A stretch of 36,583 bases of DNA from Massilia horti (lineage in GTDB: Bacteria > Pseudomonadota > Gammaproteobacteria > Burkholderiales > Burkholderiaceae_D), in the NCBI RefSeq assembly GCF_004614195.1, contig NZ_SPUM01000041.1:1-36583 (forward strand), in the 5' to 3' direction. Within the stretch, counting starts at the first letter, position 1; each line of letters begins with the position of its first letter. The notes below the pieces were generated by a model that did no database searches, was not told the origin of the DNA, and saw nothing but the letters and a program-made list of their open reading frames with translations. Shown here piece after piece: positions 18,638 to 26,222 of the stretch. Made by a program: the position numbers and the translations under genes.

Positions 18638-18676
18638 TAAGAGGCTGTTTCAAAATGGGCAGGGCAAGGTGCGGCG
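18638..18676 (+). repeat. Partial copy of a dispersed element end
   Basis: The first 21 bases (TAAGAGGCTGTTTCAAAATGG) match the terminal inverted repeat of the 107-bp element at 33859-33965. The similarity continues through G-C-A-G-G-G-C-A-A-G with few mismatches against the right end of that element read on the minus strand. No opposite end was found, so this looks like a truncated or single-ended copy. Confidence 0.6.
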
Positions 18677-18734
18677 AGAGCAGGATCCGGGCGAAACGCC
18701 AAGCGCGTGCCACAGCAATCGTTTGCTCGAAGTC

Positions 18735-18813
18735 GTCGTCCCCGCGCAGGCGGGGACCCATAGGCCGCGTGAAAGGACGCTCAGCATGGGTTCCCGCCTC
18801 CGCGGGAACGACG
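18735..18813. repeat. Pair of inverted REP-like palindromes upstream of tssM
   Basis: The left unit has GTCCCCGC-GCAG-GCGGGGAC (18738-18757) followed by CCATAGG. The right unit has ATGG, then GTTCCCGC-CTCC-GCGGGAAC (18790-18809), then GACG. The units are inverted relative to each other, as in the pair at 12954-13053. They lie between the 3' end of the M15 peptidase gene and tssM and, with the element end at 18638, fill most of the 311-bp gap (18539-18849). Nothing else was recognised in that gap. Confidence 0.8.
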
Positions 18814-18849
18814 TGCTTTACGCCAGTGATACACGTTACGATGTGCTTC

Positions 18850-19686
18850 TTACCGCATCACCCCGCGCAGGCGCAGCTCGGTATGGCCGAAATCCATCAT
18901 CGTCCAGCGCCCGCCCCAGGTCAGGCCCAGCGATTCGGCGACTTGCCCGTAGAGCTGATAACCGCGCATGGCCCACGGGTCTTTTTCCGAAATAATGAGC
19001 TTGCCGTCGCGCCAGAAGGCGCAGTCGGCCGCCAGGCCGTACTGGTGCCAGCTCTGGAAGGCCCGCGCGTTGGTGACGCCGCTGCCCAGCCTGGCCAGCA
19101 TGTCCTGGCGGGCGGGGCTGCGGTAGCCCTCGAGCAAGGCCATTTCATAGCCATGCTTTTCCTTCATGATCTTGAAGACCAGCAGCAGACGCTGGCTGAA
19201 CTCGGGATGCAGCAGCCCCCAGTTGCGGCTGGCATCGACGAGCATCGGCCGCACCTCCTCCACCTCCTTCGTGGTGAAGGCAAGCGGCGGCAGCGCGCTG
19301 GGGGCCACCAGATGCTCGCCCCTGAGCAACGCGGCGACTTGCTCGTCCGGAACCTGGTCGACCGCTTCGTAGCCGGGCAACATGTCCGGCTTGCTCATCA
19401 CGAGCGCCAGCAGCGATGGTATGGCGACGAGGGGCACCACGATGGCGCAGGCGATCCAGTGGCGGCGCACGAACCTGGCCGACCCGCTCAGCAGGCGGCG
19501 CGCATCGCGCCGCATGACGCCGGCCTGGCGTGCGCGCTGGTGCTGCCATAACGCAACATTCCGGCCGATGCGCTGACGCACCGATAGCACCAATTGCATC
19601 ACGGCTTCACGTCCGGATGGGAAAAATGCAAGCCAAATGATGCTGCAGGCAACACAAAAATAAAGAAGTGCGACAAAGATCAGCAT
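18850..19686 (-). CDS. Membrane-anchored M15-family peptidoglycan peptidase, TagX-like
   Basis: A 278-residue protein with two hydrophobic segments (about 2-22 and 77-97) and a C-terminal VanY/M15-type metallopeptidase domain. H214-x6-D221 lies in S-W-H-Q-Y-G-L-A-A-D and D265-F-G-H268 near the C-terminus, giving the expected zinc ligands and catalytic acid; E-G-Y-R-S-P near 186-191 is also typical. In Acinetobacter, TagX is a T6SS-linked peptidoglycan L,D-endopeptidase thought to open the wall for apparatus assembly. A similar job is plausible here because the gene lies beside tssM, but this is inferred. The ATG at 19686 starts the first hydrophobic segment and follows GGGGA; the frame upstream has no coding character. 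Confidence 0.82.
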   Translation of the reverse strand: MLIFVALLYFCVACSIIWLAFFPSGREAVMQLVLSVRQRIGRNVALWQHQRARQAGVMRRDARRLLSGSARFVRRHWIACAIVVPLVAIPSLLALVMSKPDMLPGYEAVDQVPDEQVAALLRGEHLVAPSALPPLAFTTKEVEEVRPMLVDASRNWGLLHPEFSQRLLLVFKIMKEKHGYEMALLEGYRSPARQDMLARLGSGVTNARAFQSWHQYGLAADCAFWRDGKLIISEKDPWAMRGYQLYGQVAESLGLTWGGRWTMMDFGHTELRLRGVMR

Positions 19687-19743
19687 CGGATTCCCCAGAT
19701 TGTTTCTAATCGGAATGCGAGTCTCAATCTTAGGAGTAATACC

Positions 19744-20541
19744 GTGCGCCCTACAGACGAAAATCAACGCACCTCCACACGGCCCAACCTGATGTCCTCG
19801 GGACCACGCCGTAGCGGCGAGGACAACATCCTGGACATGCTCGAGCGCGATTCCGGACGCGGCCGACTGGGCCGGCAACCGCGCCTGGCGTGGATTGCAG
19901 GAGGAAGCGTGTTGAGCCTGCTGCTGGTCGTGGCCCTGGTCGTGCTGCTGCGCGAAAACGCGAACAACGCGGAGAACCTGCGCAACGTCTACCGGCCGAC
20001 GGCGGTTCCGGAAGCGGCAACGGTAGCCGAGGCGGCGGCCAGGGCGCCAGCGCCGCAGGCAGCGCCGGTGGAACAGGCGGCGGCCATTGTCGACATGCCC
20101 GAGCCGGCAGCGAGCGTCGCCGAGGTCAAGGTGGAAGAGCCACCGCCTCTGGTGCTGTTGACGCCGGGCGCAGCCAGCGCGGCCGCGAAGACAGTCGACC
20201 AACAGGACGCGCCGCCCACGCCCACGCCCGCGGCCAAGACCGCAGCCGTGGATGCGCCGGTGGTGCATGACGAGGCGCCGCCCCGGATGAGCCGCCCGAT
20301 CGCCAAGCCGGCCGCCAAAGCGTTTGCCGCTTCGTCCACAAGCGTGCAGCCCAAAGCCAAAGCGTCCGCGCATCCCCCAACATCACCCCGCGCCAAAAAA
20401 CCGGTTGCCGGGGCGGCCCAGACCGTGACGGAAGCGCAGGTCGACACCGACGTCGCGCTTATCTCGGCAATCATCCTGCATTCAAACAGCAATGCTGAAG
20501 GCTGCACCGGGGCCGACAAAAAATGCGCACCCCATCCGTGA
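19744..20541 (+). CDS. Single-pass membrane protein with Ala/Pro-rich periplasmic region, unknown function
   Basis: A 265-residue protein of no family I can name. A polar N-terminus of about 48 residues (cytoplasmic by the positive-inside rule) precedes a transmembrane helix at about 49-69. A long low-complexity Ala/Pro/Val-rich stretch follows (about 80-230), then a short C-terminal segment (D-T-D-V-A-L-I-S-A-I-I-L) and a tail with two Cys (E-G-C and K-K-C). The layout resembles proteins that span the periplasm. GTG at 19744 was chosen because AGGAG lies 8 bp upstream. It is divergent from the TagX-like gene, 57 bp apart, so the two may share a control region. Confidence 0.75.
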   Translation: MRPTDENQRTSTRPNLMSSGPRRSGEDNILDMLERDSGRGRLGRQPRLAWIAGGSVLSLLLVVALVVLLRENANNAENLRNVYRPTAVPEAATVAEAAARAPAPQAAPVEQAAAIVDMPEPAASVAEVKVEEPPPLVLLTPGAASAAAKTVDQQDAPPTPTPAAKTAAVDAPVVHDEAPPRMSRPIAKPAAKAFAASSTSVQPKAKASAHPPTSPRAKKPVAGAAQTVTEAQVDTDVALISAIILHSNSNAEGCTGADKKCAPHP

Positions 20542-20619
20542 TGCCGGCGCGGTAAACCGAAAAACCACGATCCAGTCTCCAGTCGGCGAAACCGCTGGGT
20601 AATCGGCAAACGCGTAAGT

Positions 20620-20641
20620 TATACTGTACATAAGCACAGTA
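20620..20641 (+). promoter_or_regulatory. LexA (SOS) box over the -10 of the FAN1-helicase operon
   Basis: TACTGTACATAAGCACAGTA (20622-20641) contains the exact CTGT-N8-ACAG core with TA flanks on both sides, the established LexA site of many Proteobacteria. It overlaps TATACT (20620-20625), a near-consensus -10. The candidate -35 (TGGGTA around 20596) is poor. The site ends 13 bp before the FAN1 ATG, an ideal repressing position. Confidence 0.88.
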
Positions 20642-20654
20642 TGGCAACGCGAAC

Positions 20655-22292
20655 ATGATCAGGGTTCTGGAAAACGAGTTTTATTACCTGGATAACTTCC
20701 AGCGCGTCCTGGACTGGATCGGGCAGCGCTACGACGACCTGCTGAACGACGAAGAGCGCGCCTTCGTCGCCGCCTTCCCTTCCCTGCCGCGCCCGTCGCG
20801 CGCGCTGTTCGTGCGCATGGTCATGCGCAAGGGCGACCTGTTCCGTGCAAGCAAACTCAACTACGCCGAAATCGGCTGCCCGGCCGCCGCGGCACACCAC
20901 CTGCTTGCGACCGGCTGGATCGTGGCCGATCCGGTCATCTCGCTCGACGAGCTGTTCGAACTGCTGTCCAAGCCGGAAATCGCCCTTGTATTCCGCCTTG
21001 CGCAGAAATCCGCGCGCAAGGCCGATCAACTGCAGGCGCTGCGCGCGCAATTCGCCGACAGCCGCGCGTTTTCAAGCTGGTACCGCGACTGCCCGGACAG
21101 CGCGCTGCGGATCCTGGTCAAGCCGCTGTGCGACCGGCTGCGGCTGATCTTCTTCGGCAATTTGCGCCAGGACTGGACCGAGTTCGTACTGTCGGACCTG
21201 GGCGTGTACCGCTACGAGCAGGTGGAGTTCTCGACGGCCTCGCGCGGCTTTCGCACCCGGCGCGACATCGATCACTATTTGCAGCTGCACGCCTGCCGCG
21301 AACGCTTTGCCACCGACGGATCGCCAGAGGACGTGCTGCGCGACCTGCCGCCGCCGGCGCGCGAGAACGAATGGCTCGACAGCCGGCGCGAGCGGCTGCT
21401 GTTCCAGATCGGGCAGCACTACGAGAAGCGCCGCGACTGGCCGAACGCGCACAGCGTCTACACGCGCTGCCGCTACCCGGGCGCGCGGGCGCGCGCGATC
21501 CGCGTGCTGGAGAAGAACGAGCAGTACGCGGCGGCCTACGAACTGCTGGAACTGGCGCAGCGCGCGCCGGAGAGCGACGCCGAGCGCCAGCATCTGCTGC
21601 GCATCGGTCCGCGCCTGGCGCGCAAGCTGGGCCACGCAAAGACGCCCGCCCGGCGCATTCCTGCGATGCAGCGCATCGACCTGCGGCTGCCAATGCCGCG
21701 CGAAGAGTGGTGGGTCGAAGGCGTGGTGCGCGACCACCTGGCGCGCGAAGACGCCCCGGTGTTCTACGTCGAGAACGCGCTGGCCAACGCCATGTTTGGC
21801 CTCTTGTGCTGGCGCGCGATCTTCTGCGCGATTCCCGGCGCCTTCTTCCACCCGTTCCACCGTTCCCCGGCCGACCTGCACAGCGGGGATTTCCATCAAC
21901 GGCGCGAACGCGAATTTGCCGCCTGCCTGGCGGAGCTGGACGACGGCCGCTACCGCGACACGATCCGCCGCAACTTCCTTGAAAAATCGGGCATCCAGTC
22001 GCCGTTCCTTCATTGGGACTACCTGGATGCAGGCCTGATCGACCTGGCGCTGGACTGCATTCCGGCCGCACACCTGAAAAAGTGGTGCGAGCGCATCCTG
22101 CAGGACGTGAAGGCGAACCGCAGCGGGTTTCCTGACCTGATCCAGTTCTGGCCGATGGAACGGCGCTACAACATGATCGAGGTGAAGGGCCCGGGCGACC
22201 GCCTGCAGGACAGCCAACTGCGCTGGATCGAGTACTGCACCGAGCACCAGATGCCGGTCGCCGTGTGCTACCTGCAGTGGGAAGGCTCTTGA
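20655..22292 (+). CDS. Bacterial FAN1 structure-specific nuclease (VRR-NUC domain)
   Basis: A 545-residue protein with the layout of bacterial FAN1 homologues: an N-terminal helical/SAP-like part with L-P-R-P-S-R-A-L-F-V-R-M near 45, a TPR-like helical middle (Y-E-K-R-R-D-W near 256 and repeats after it) and a C-terminal VRR-NUC domain. The active site is visible as P-D494 in F-P-D-L-I, then E509-V-K511 and the Q-D-S-Q-L-R-W helix. FAN1 cuts 5' flaps and unhooks interstrand crosslinks. The ATG follows the SOS box closely; no strong ribosome site is visible. The TGA overlaps the start of the helicase gene, so the two nucleases should be made together after DNA damage. Confidence 0.93.
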   Translation: MIRVLENEFYYLDNFQRVLDWIGQRYDDLLNDEERAFVAAFPSLPRPSRALFVRMVMRKGDLFRASKLNYAEIGCPAAAAHHLLATGWIVADPVISLDELFELLSKPEIALVFRLAQKSARKADQLQALRAQFADSRAFSSWYRDCPDSALRILVKPLCDRLRLIFFGNLRQDWTEFVLSDLGVYRYEQVEFSTASRGFRTRRDIDHYLQLHACRERFATDGSPEDVLRDLPPPARENEWLDSRRERLLFQIGQHYEKRRDWPNAHSVYTRCRYPGARARAIRVLEKNEQYAAAYELLELAQRAPESDAERQHLLRIGPRLARKLGHAKTPARRIPAMQRIDLRLPMPREEWWVEGVVRDHLAREDAPVFYVENALANAMFGLLCWRAIFCAIPGAFFHPFHRSPADLHSGDFHQRREREFAACLAELDDGRYRDTIRRNFLEKSGIQSPFLHWDYLDAGLIDLALDCIPAAHLKKWCERILQDVKANRSGFPDLIQFWPMERRYNMIEVKGPGDRLQDSQLRWIEYCTEHQMPVAVCYLQWEGS

Positions 22293-24610
22293 GCTACGTC
22301 GTTGCCGTGCGCACGCTGTGCGAGTTCACCGCCCGCCAGGGCGACCTCGACCTGCGCTTCACCCCTTCCCCCACCGCGCAGGAAGGCATCGCGGGACACG
22401 CGGTTGTCACCAGCCGGCGCGGCGCCAGCTACAAGGCCGAGCTGCCCCTGCAGGGCGACTACGGTCCGCTGCGCGTGCGCGGGCGCGCCGACGGCTACGA
22501 CCCGGAGCGCAACCTGCTGGAAGAGATCAAGACCTACCGCGGCGACCTGTCGAACGTGCCGGACAATCACCGCCACCTGCATTGGGCCCAGCTGCGGGTG
22601 TACGGGCACCTGCTGTGCCAGGAATACAAGCTGCCGAAGGTGGACCTTGCGCTGGTCTACTTCGACATCGGAACCGGCGAGGAGACCGTGCTGCGCGAGA
22701 CACAGGAGGCGCCAGCGCTGCAGGCGCTGTTCGAGGACCAGTGCAGCCGCTTCATCGCGTGGGCGGAACAGGAGCTGGAGCACCGAGCGGCACGCGACAT
22801 GGCCTTGAACGGATTGCGCTTTCCGTACGCCGCCTTGCGGCCCGGCCAGCGCCAGCTGGCCGAATCGGTATTCCGGGCCAACGCCAGCGGACGCTGCCTG
22901 CTGGCGCAGGCGCCGACCGGCATCGGCAAGACGGTCGGCAGCCTGTTCCCGGTGCTGAAGGCGGCGCCCCTGCACAAGCTCGACAAGGTGTTCTTCCTGG
23001 CCGCGAAAACGCCGGGCCGCCAGCTAGCACTGGATGCGGCGAAGACCATCGCGGCTGGCGAGCCTGCGCTTCCCCTGCGAGTGCTGGAGCTGGCGGCGCG
23101 CGAGAAGTCTTGCGAGCATCCGGACAAGGCCTGCACCGGTTCGTCCTGCCCGCTGGCGCGCGGCTTCTACGACCGCCTGCCTGCCGCGCGCAACGCGGCG
23201 CTGGGTCTGCCCGTGATGGAGCGCGCCGCGCTGCGCGAGGTCGCGCTGGCGCACGACGTGTGCCCGTACTACCTGGGCAGCGAAATGGCGCGCTGGAGCG
23301 ACGTGGTGATCGGCGACTACAACTACTACTTCGACGGCGGCGCGATGCTGTACGGCCTGGCGCAGGCCAACCAGTGGCGCGTGAGCGTGCTGGTGGACGA
23401 AGCGCACAACCTGGTCGCACGGGCGCGCTCGATGTATTCGGCCGGGCTGGATCGCGCTTCGTTGCGGCTGGCACGCAACGCGGCGCCGCCGACGGTCAGG
23501 AAGGCGCTGGAGCGCGTCGCCCGCACATGGAGCGAGCTCGCGAAACAGTCGGCCCAGAGCTACGAAGTGCTGCCAACGTTGCCTAACAAGCTGCTGGGTG
23601 CGCTGCAGAACGCGACCAGCGCCGTGAACGATTTCCTCGCCAGCCATCCGGCGCCGCTAGAACCGGCGCTGCAGGCTTTTTACTTCGACGCGCTGGCCTT
23701 CGTGCGCCTTGCCGAATCGTTCGCCGAGCATTCGATCTGCGACATCACGCGCCACGGCACACGAGATTCTGCGATCCGCATCCGCAACCTGATTCCGGCG
23801 CCATTCCTCAAGCCGCGCTTCGCGCTGGCGCATTCGACAACGCTGTTCTCCGCCACCCTGAGTCCGTGGCACTACTACAGCGACACGCTCGGGCTGCTTG
23901 ACGACACCGCATGGGTCGACGTCGAATCGCCGTTTTGCGCGGGGCAGCTTGCGGTGCATGTGATGGACGGTATCTCGACGCGCTACAAGCACCGGGCCGC
24001 CTCGGTGGCGCCGATCGCCGAGCTGATGGCCGGGCAGTATCGCCAACGGCCGGGGAATTACCTGGCGTTTTTCAGCAGCTTCGAATACCTGGAGCAGGTG
24101 GCCGCGCAGGTCGCCGAGCGCTACCCGGACATTCCGATCTGGCGGCAGGCGCGCCGGATGAGCGAAGAAGAGCGCGCGGCCTTCCTCGAACGCTTCACGC
24201 CGCACGGCAGCGGCATCGGCTTTGCGGTGCTGGGCGGCGCGTTCGGCGAAGGCATTGACCTGCCAGGCGCCCGGCTGATCGGCGCCTTCGTCGCCACTCT
24301 CGGCCTACCGCAGGTCAACCCGGTGAACGAGCAGGTGCGCGAACGCATGCAGGCGATGTTCGGCGCCGGCTACGACTACACCTACCTGTATCCGGGCATG
24401 CAAAAGGTGGTGCAGGCCGCCGGCCGTGTGATCCGCACCGAAGAGGACACGGGCGTGCTCTACCTGATCGACGAGCGCTTCGCCCAGCCACGGGTCCGCG
24501 AGCTGCTGCCCCGCTGGTGGCGGCTCGGCGCACAACCGCAGTTGCCCCCGTCAGTTACGAACATCGACCCCGCCCATGATCGCGTAGCCGCGCACGATCA
24601 GGCGTTGTGA
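22289..24610 (+). CDS. PD-(D/E)xK nuclease fused to Fe-S DinG/XPD-like DNA helicase
   Basis: A 773-residue protein. The N-terminal nuclease domain (about 1-165) shows D68 (in R-A-D-G), E79-I-K81 and Q101-x3-Y105, the RecB/Cas4-type motif set. The helicase begins with R-P-G-Q near 184-187, Walker A A-P-T-G-I-G-K-T (208-215) and four cysteines at 275, 282, 287 and 325 that should bind a 4Fe-4S cluster as in XPD and DinG. The D-E-A-H box is at 370-373, and motif VI is near the end (V-V-Q-A-A-G-R-V-I-R). TTG at 22289 was chosen because GAAGG lies before it and it overlaps the FAN1 stop (TTGA); GTG codons 12 and 24 bases upstream are alternatives. Its last 60 bp overlap a gene on the other strand. 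Confidence 0.92.
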   Translation: MSYVVAVRTLCEFTARQGDLDLRFTPSPTAQEGIAGHAVVTSRRGASYKAELPLQGDYGPLRVRGRADGYDPERNLLEEIKTYRGDLSNVPDNHRHLHWAQLRVYGHLLCQEYKLPKVDLALVYFDIGTGEETVLRETQEAPALQALFEDQCSRFIAWAEQELEHRAARDMALNGLRFPYAALRPGQRQLAESVFRANASGRCLLAQAPTGIGKTVGSLFPVLKAAPLHKLDKVFFLAAKTPGRQLALDAAKTIAAGEPALPLRVLELAAREKSCEHPDKACTGSSCPLARGFYDRLPAARNAALGLPVMERAALREVALAHDVCPYYLGSEMARWSDVVIGDYNYYFDGGAMLYGLAQANQWRVSVLVDEAHNLVARARSMYSAGLDRASLRLARNAAPPTVRKALERVARTWSELAKQSAQSYEVLPTLPNKLLGALQNATSAVNDFLASHPAPLEPALQAFYFDALAFVRLAESFAEHSICDITRHGTRDSAIRIRNLIPAPFLKPRFALAHSTTLFSATLSPWHYYSDTLGLLDDTAWVDVESPFCAGQLAVHVMDGISTRYKHRAASVAPIAELMAGQYRQRPGNYLAFFSSFEYLEQVAAQVAERYPDIPIWRQARRMSEEERAAFLERFTPHGSGIGFAVLGGAFGEGIDLPGARLIGAFVATLGLPQVNPVNEQVRERMQAMFGAGYDYTYLYPGMQKVVQAAGRVIRTEEDTGVLYLIDERFAQPRVRELLPRWWRLGAQPQLPPSVTNIDPAHDRVAAHDQAL

Positions 24611-25249
24611 TGCCTCGGCGGGCGCCGCGGTCCTGTCGTCGAAGCCGCCAAGGACCGGCGTTCCGTCCAGGACCACCGCCCAGTCGGACGGGACCCTCAG
24701 TGTGATGCCGCCGAACAGCGCGAACACGTCCAGCACGGCTTCGGCCTGGATCGTGCTGCCTTGCAGGTCGATCGTGCAGCCGCCCACGATCGCGGTCACC
24801 TCGCCATGGCGAAAGTCCCTGACGACGATGCGCCGCTGGACCCCACCGAGGATCGCCGTGATGTCAAGGACCTCCTCCGCCGCGCCGTCCTTGAGCGGCG
24901 GCGCCTGGCGCCGGCCGACAGTCGCCCGGAACACCAGCAGCGCGCCAATGGCGATCAACAGCAGCGGCCATACCATGCGCCAGCTCAGGTAGAACCAGCC
25001 GAGACGGTTCAGTACCATCGTCAGGCCGAGCGCAATGAGCACAATGCCGATCACGTAGCCGTTCGGCGAACTGGTGTCGAACAGCTTGACCACGCCGATC
25101 ACGATGAAGACCAGCGGCCAGAACCCGAGTACGTAGCTAAAGTCGACGAAGCCAAAATTATCGAGCAAGAACAGGACGCCGATCGCCACGACCAGCACAC
25201 CGAGGATGATCTGGCTGGACGGGCCGCGAATGTCGCTACGGCTTCTCAT
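24551..25249 (-). CDS. LiaF-like membrane protein (cell-envelope stress family)
   Basis: A 232-residue protein. Four hydrophobic segments lie in the first 110 residues (about 12-30, 36-54, 62-80 and 88-107), followed by a soluble C-terminal beta-rich domain of the LiaF/DUF2154 type with repeated G-G-V, G-G-C, G-G-I, G-G-F and G-G-V turns. In Firmicutes LiaF restrains the LiaSR cell-wall stress system; the role in Gram-negatives is unsettled and no LiaRS pair is visible here. The ATG overlaps the preceding LiaI-like gene by 14 bp. Its 3' end lies inside the convergent helicase gene. Confidence 0.85.
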   Translation of the reverse strand: MRSRSDIRGPSSQIILGVLVVAIGVLFLLDNFGFVDFSYVLGFWPLVFIVIGVVKLFDTSSPNGYVIGIVLIALGLTMVLNRLGWFYLSWRMVWPLLLIAIGALLVFRATVGRRQAPPLKDGAAEEVLDITAILGGVQRRIVVRDFRHGEVTAIVGGCTIDLQGSTIQAEAVLDVFALFGGITLRVPSDWAVVLDGTPVLGGFDDRTAAPAEASQRLIVRGYAIMGGVDVRN

Positions 25250-25613
25250 GATGTACCTGCTGCCTGGACCTGAAGTGACGCGCCATGATCGGCTTGATCG
25301 CCACCGCCAGGCCGGAGATGATGATGACGATCGGCCAGCTGTTGCGGAAGTTCAGGCCGAACATTCCCTCGAGCGTGGCGAACAGCCAGATGCCGATCAG
25401 GGCCAGCCACAGGCCGCCCGCGAAATCACCCGCCGTCGGGTAGCCAATGGTGCGATTGATGCCGATCACGACCAGCAACAGCGGCAGGTAATGCCACCAG
25501 TTCCACAGGTCCGCGATGCCCAAACGGTCGAGGAGGACCAGGACGCCGATGACAACCAGCACAAGACCCCATACCAGCTGGCGTCGCCAATGGTACGAAT
25601 CGTCGATGTCCAT
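25236..25613 (-). CDS. Small LiaI/DUF5668-like membrane protein
   Basis: A 125-residue protein with four hydrophobic segments separated by short loops (about 14-32, 39-55, 64-83 and 92-107) and a basic C-terminus. The repeated pattern V-L-V-V-I-G-V-L-V-L-L-D-R-L-G matches the N-terminal membrane half of the downstream LiaF-like protein, suggesting the two are paralogous at the membrane part and may associate. The ATG at 25613 follows GGAGGG; a start eight codons upstream lacks this. It overlaps the LiaF-like gene by 14 bp, so they form one operon. Confidence 0.8.
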   Translation of the reverse strand: MDIDDSYHWRRQLVWGLVLVVIGVLVLLDRLGIADLWNWWHYLPLLLVVIGINRTIGYPTAGDFAGGLWLALIGIWLFATLEGMFGLNFRNSWPIVIIISGLAVAIKPIMARHFRSRQQVHHEKP

Positions 25614-25688
25614 GAACACCCTCCGGTAGTGTCGCAAAGTTCAAGATTACCTGTACCGCTGCGGGAATGAAAGCGATTTGTGCAGACG

Positions 25689-25718
25689 AAAAAAAACCCG
25701 CCGTGTCGCCAAGGCGGG
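25689..25718 (-). terminator. Rho-independent terminator after the 53-residue gene
   Basis: On the minus strand, CCCGCC (25718-25713) pairs with GGCGGG (25702-25697) across a 10-base loop and is followed by an unbroken run of eight T (25696-25689). It lies 42 bp beyond the stop of the small gene at 25760-25921 and should insulate the LiaI/LiaF-like operon from it. Confidence 0.9.
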
Positions 25719-25759
25719 CTGGCCGACGGGACAGTGTCTTGTGCGGCGGGATCGCCCGT

Positions 25760-25921
25760 TCACGAACGGGAACTGGCGATTTTCATGTCCGCCGGCGTCA
25801 GCAGCTCCCAGCCAAGCTGGCGCCGGATTTCTTCCGGCGTCGGCGGCGGTTTCTGTTCGCGCACGCGGCGTTCGAGATATTGGCGCACCAGATGCTTGGG
25901 TGGACGGGTAATCGCTGACAT
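25760..25921 (-). CDS. Conserved-looking small protein, 53 residues, unknown function
   Basis: The 53-residue product begins MSAITRPPKHLVRQYLERRV and contains P-P-P-T-P-E-E-I-R-R-Q-L-G-W-E-L. It is highly basic at the N-terminus with a predicted amphipathic helix (about 10-23) and a second helix after the proline turn (about 29-42). It has no signal peptide and no Cys. An excellent ribosome site (GGAGGGAG) stands 6 bp before the ATG, and a strong terminator follows, so it is a complete monocistronic unit even though it is short. The end of the gene contains the palindrome CCCGTTC-AC-GAACGGG. I do not recognise a family; the small-helix look could suit nucleic-acid or protein binding. Confidence 0.75.
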   Translation of the reverse strand: MSAITRPPKHLVRQYLERRVREQKPPPTPEEIRRQLGWELLTPADMKIASSRS

Positions 25922-25941
25922 GGCAAGCTCCCTCCGTTAAT

Positions 25942-25963
25942 ACGGCCGCTCTTTCGCGGCCGT
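25942..25963 (-). other. GC-rich hairpin in the leader of the 53-residue gene
   Basis: ACGGCCGC (25942-25949) and GCGGCCGT (25956-25963) form a perfect 8-bp stem with a 6-nt loop, just upstream of the GGAGGGAG ribosome site of the 53-residue gene. No U-run follows on the minus strand. It could affect translation or transcript stability. The rest of the 301-bp gap (25922-26222) shows only the terminator at 26182-26204. Confidence 0.55.
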
Positions 25964-26181
25964 TCGAATTCTGGTGCCGGTCCTCGAGGCGACCGGCTTG
26001 CCTGTTGAGATGTTGGCGACCTGCCGCGATTTGGCTGGGCCCCTCACTCACACGGCTTCATCATACGGTAGCGTTGTTGAGGCGACCGTTATGTACCTCA
26101 CACTGCCTGTAGGACTTGGTCTCGTCCGTTTGTGCGGCAAAACTTTCGAGGCGCCCTGGCCCAATGCGCCGCGAATATAAA

Positions 26182-26204
26182 GAGGGAGCCGCGCCGGCTC
26201 CCTC
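26182..26204 (-). terminator. Rho-independent terminator of the TonB receptor gene
   Basis: GAGGGAGCCG and CGGCTCCCTC form a 10-bp stem with a 3-base loop, starting 19 bp after the receptor stop on the minus strand. TTTATATT follows as a moderately T-rich tract. On the plus strand a CTCTTTT tract also follows, so it may work in both directions. Confidence 0.85.
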
Positions 26205-26222
26205 CTCTTTTGCTGCCAGCGC

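Noticed and set aside
19687..20373. N-terminal extension of the M15 peptidase of over 200 residues
   Set aside because: The extension is antisense to the single-pass membrane protein gene and is Arg/Gly/His-rich noise. The hydrophobic start at 19686 with GGGGA is the natural N-terminus.
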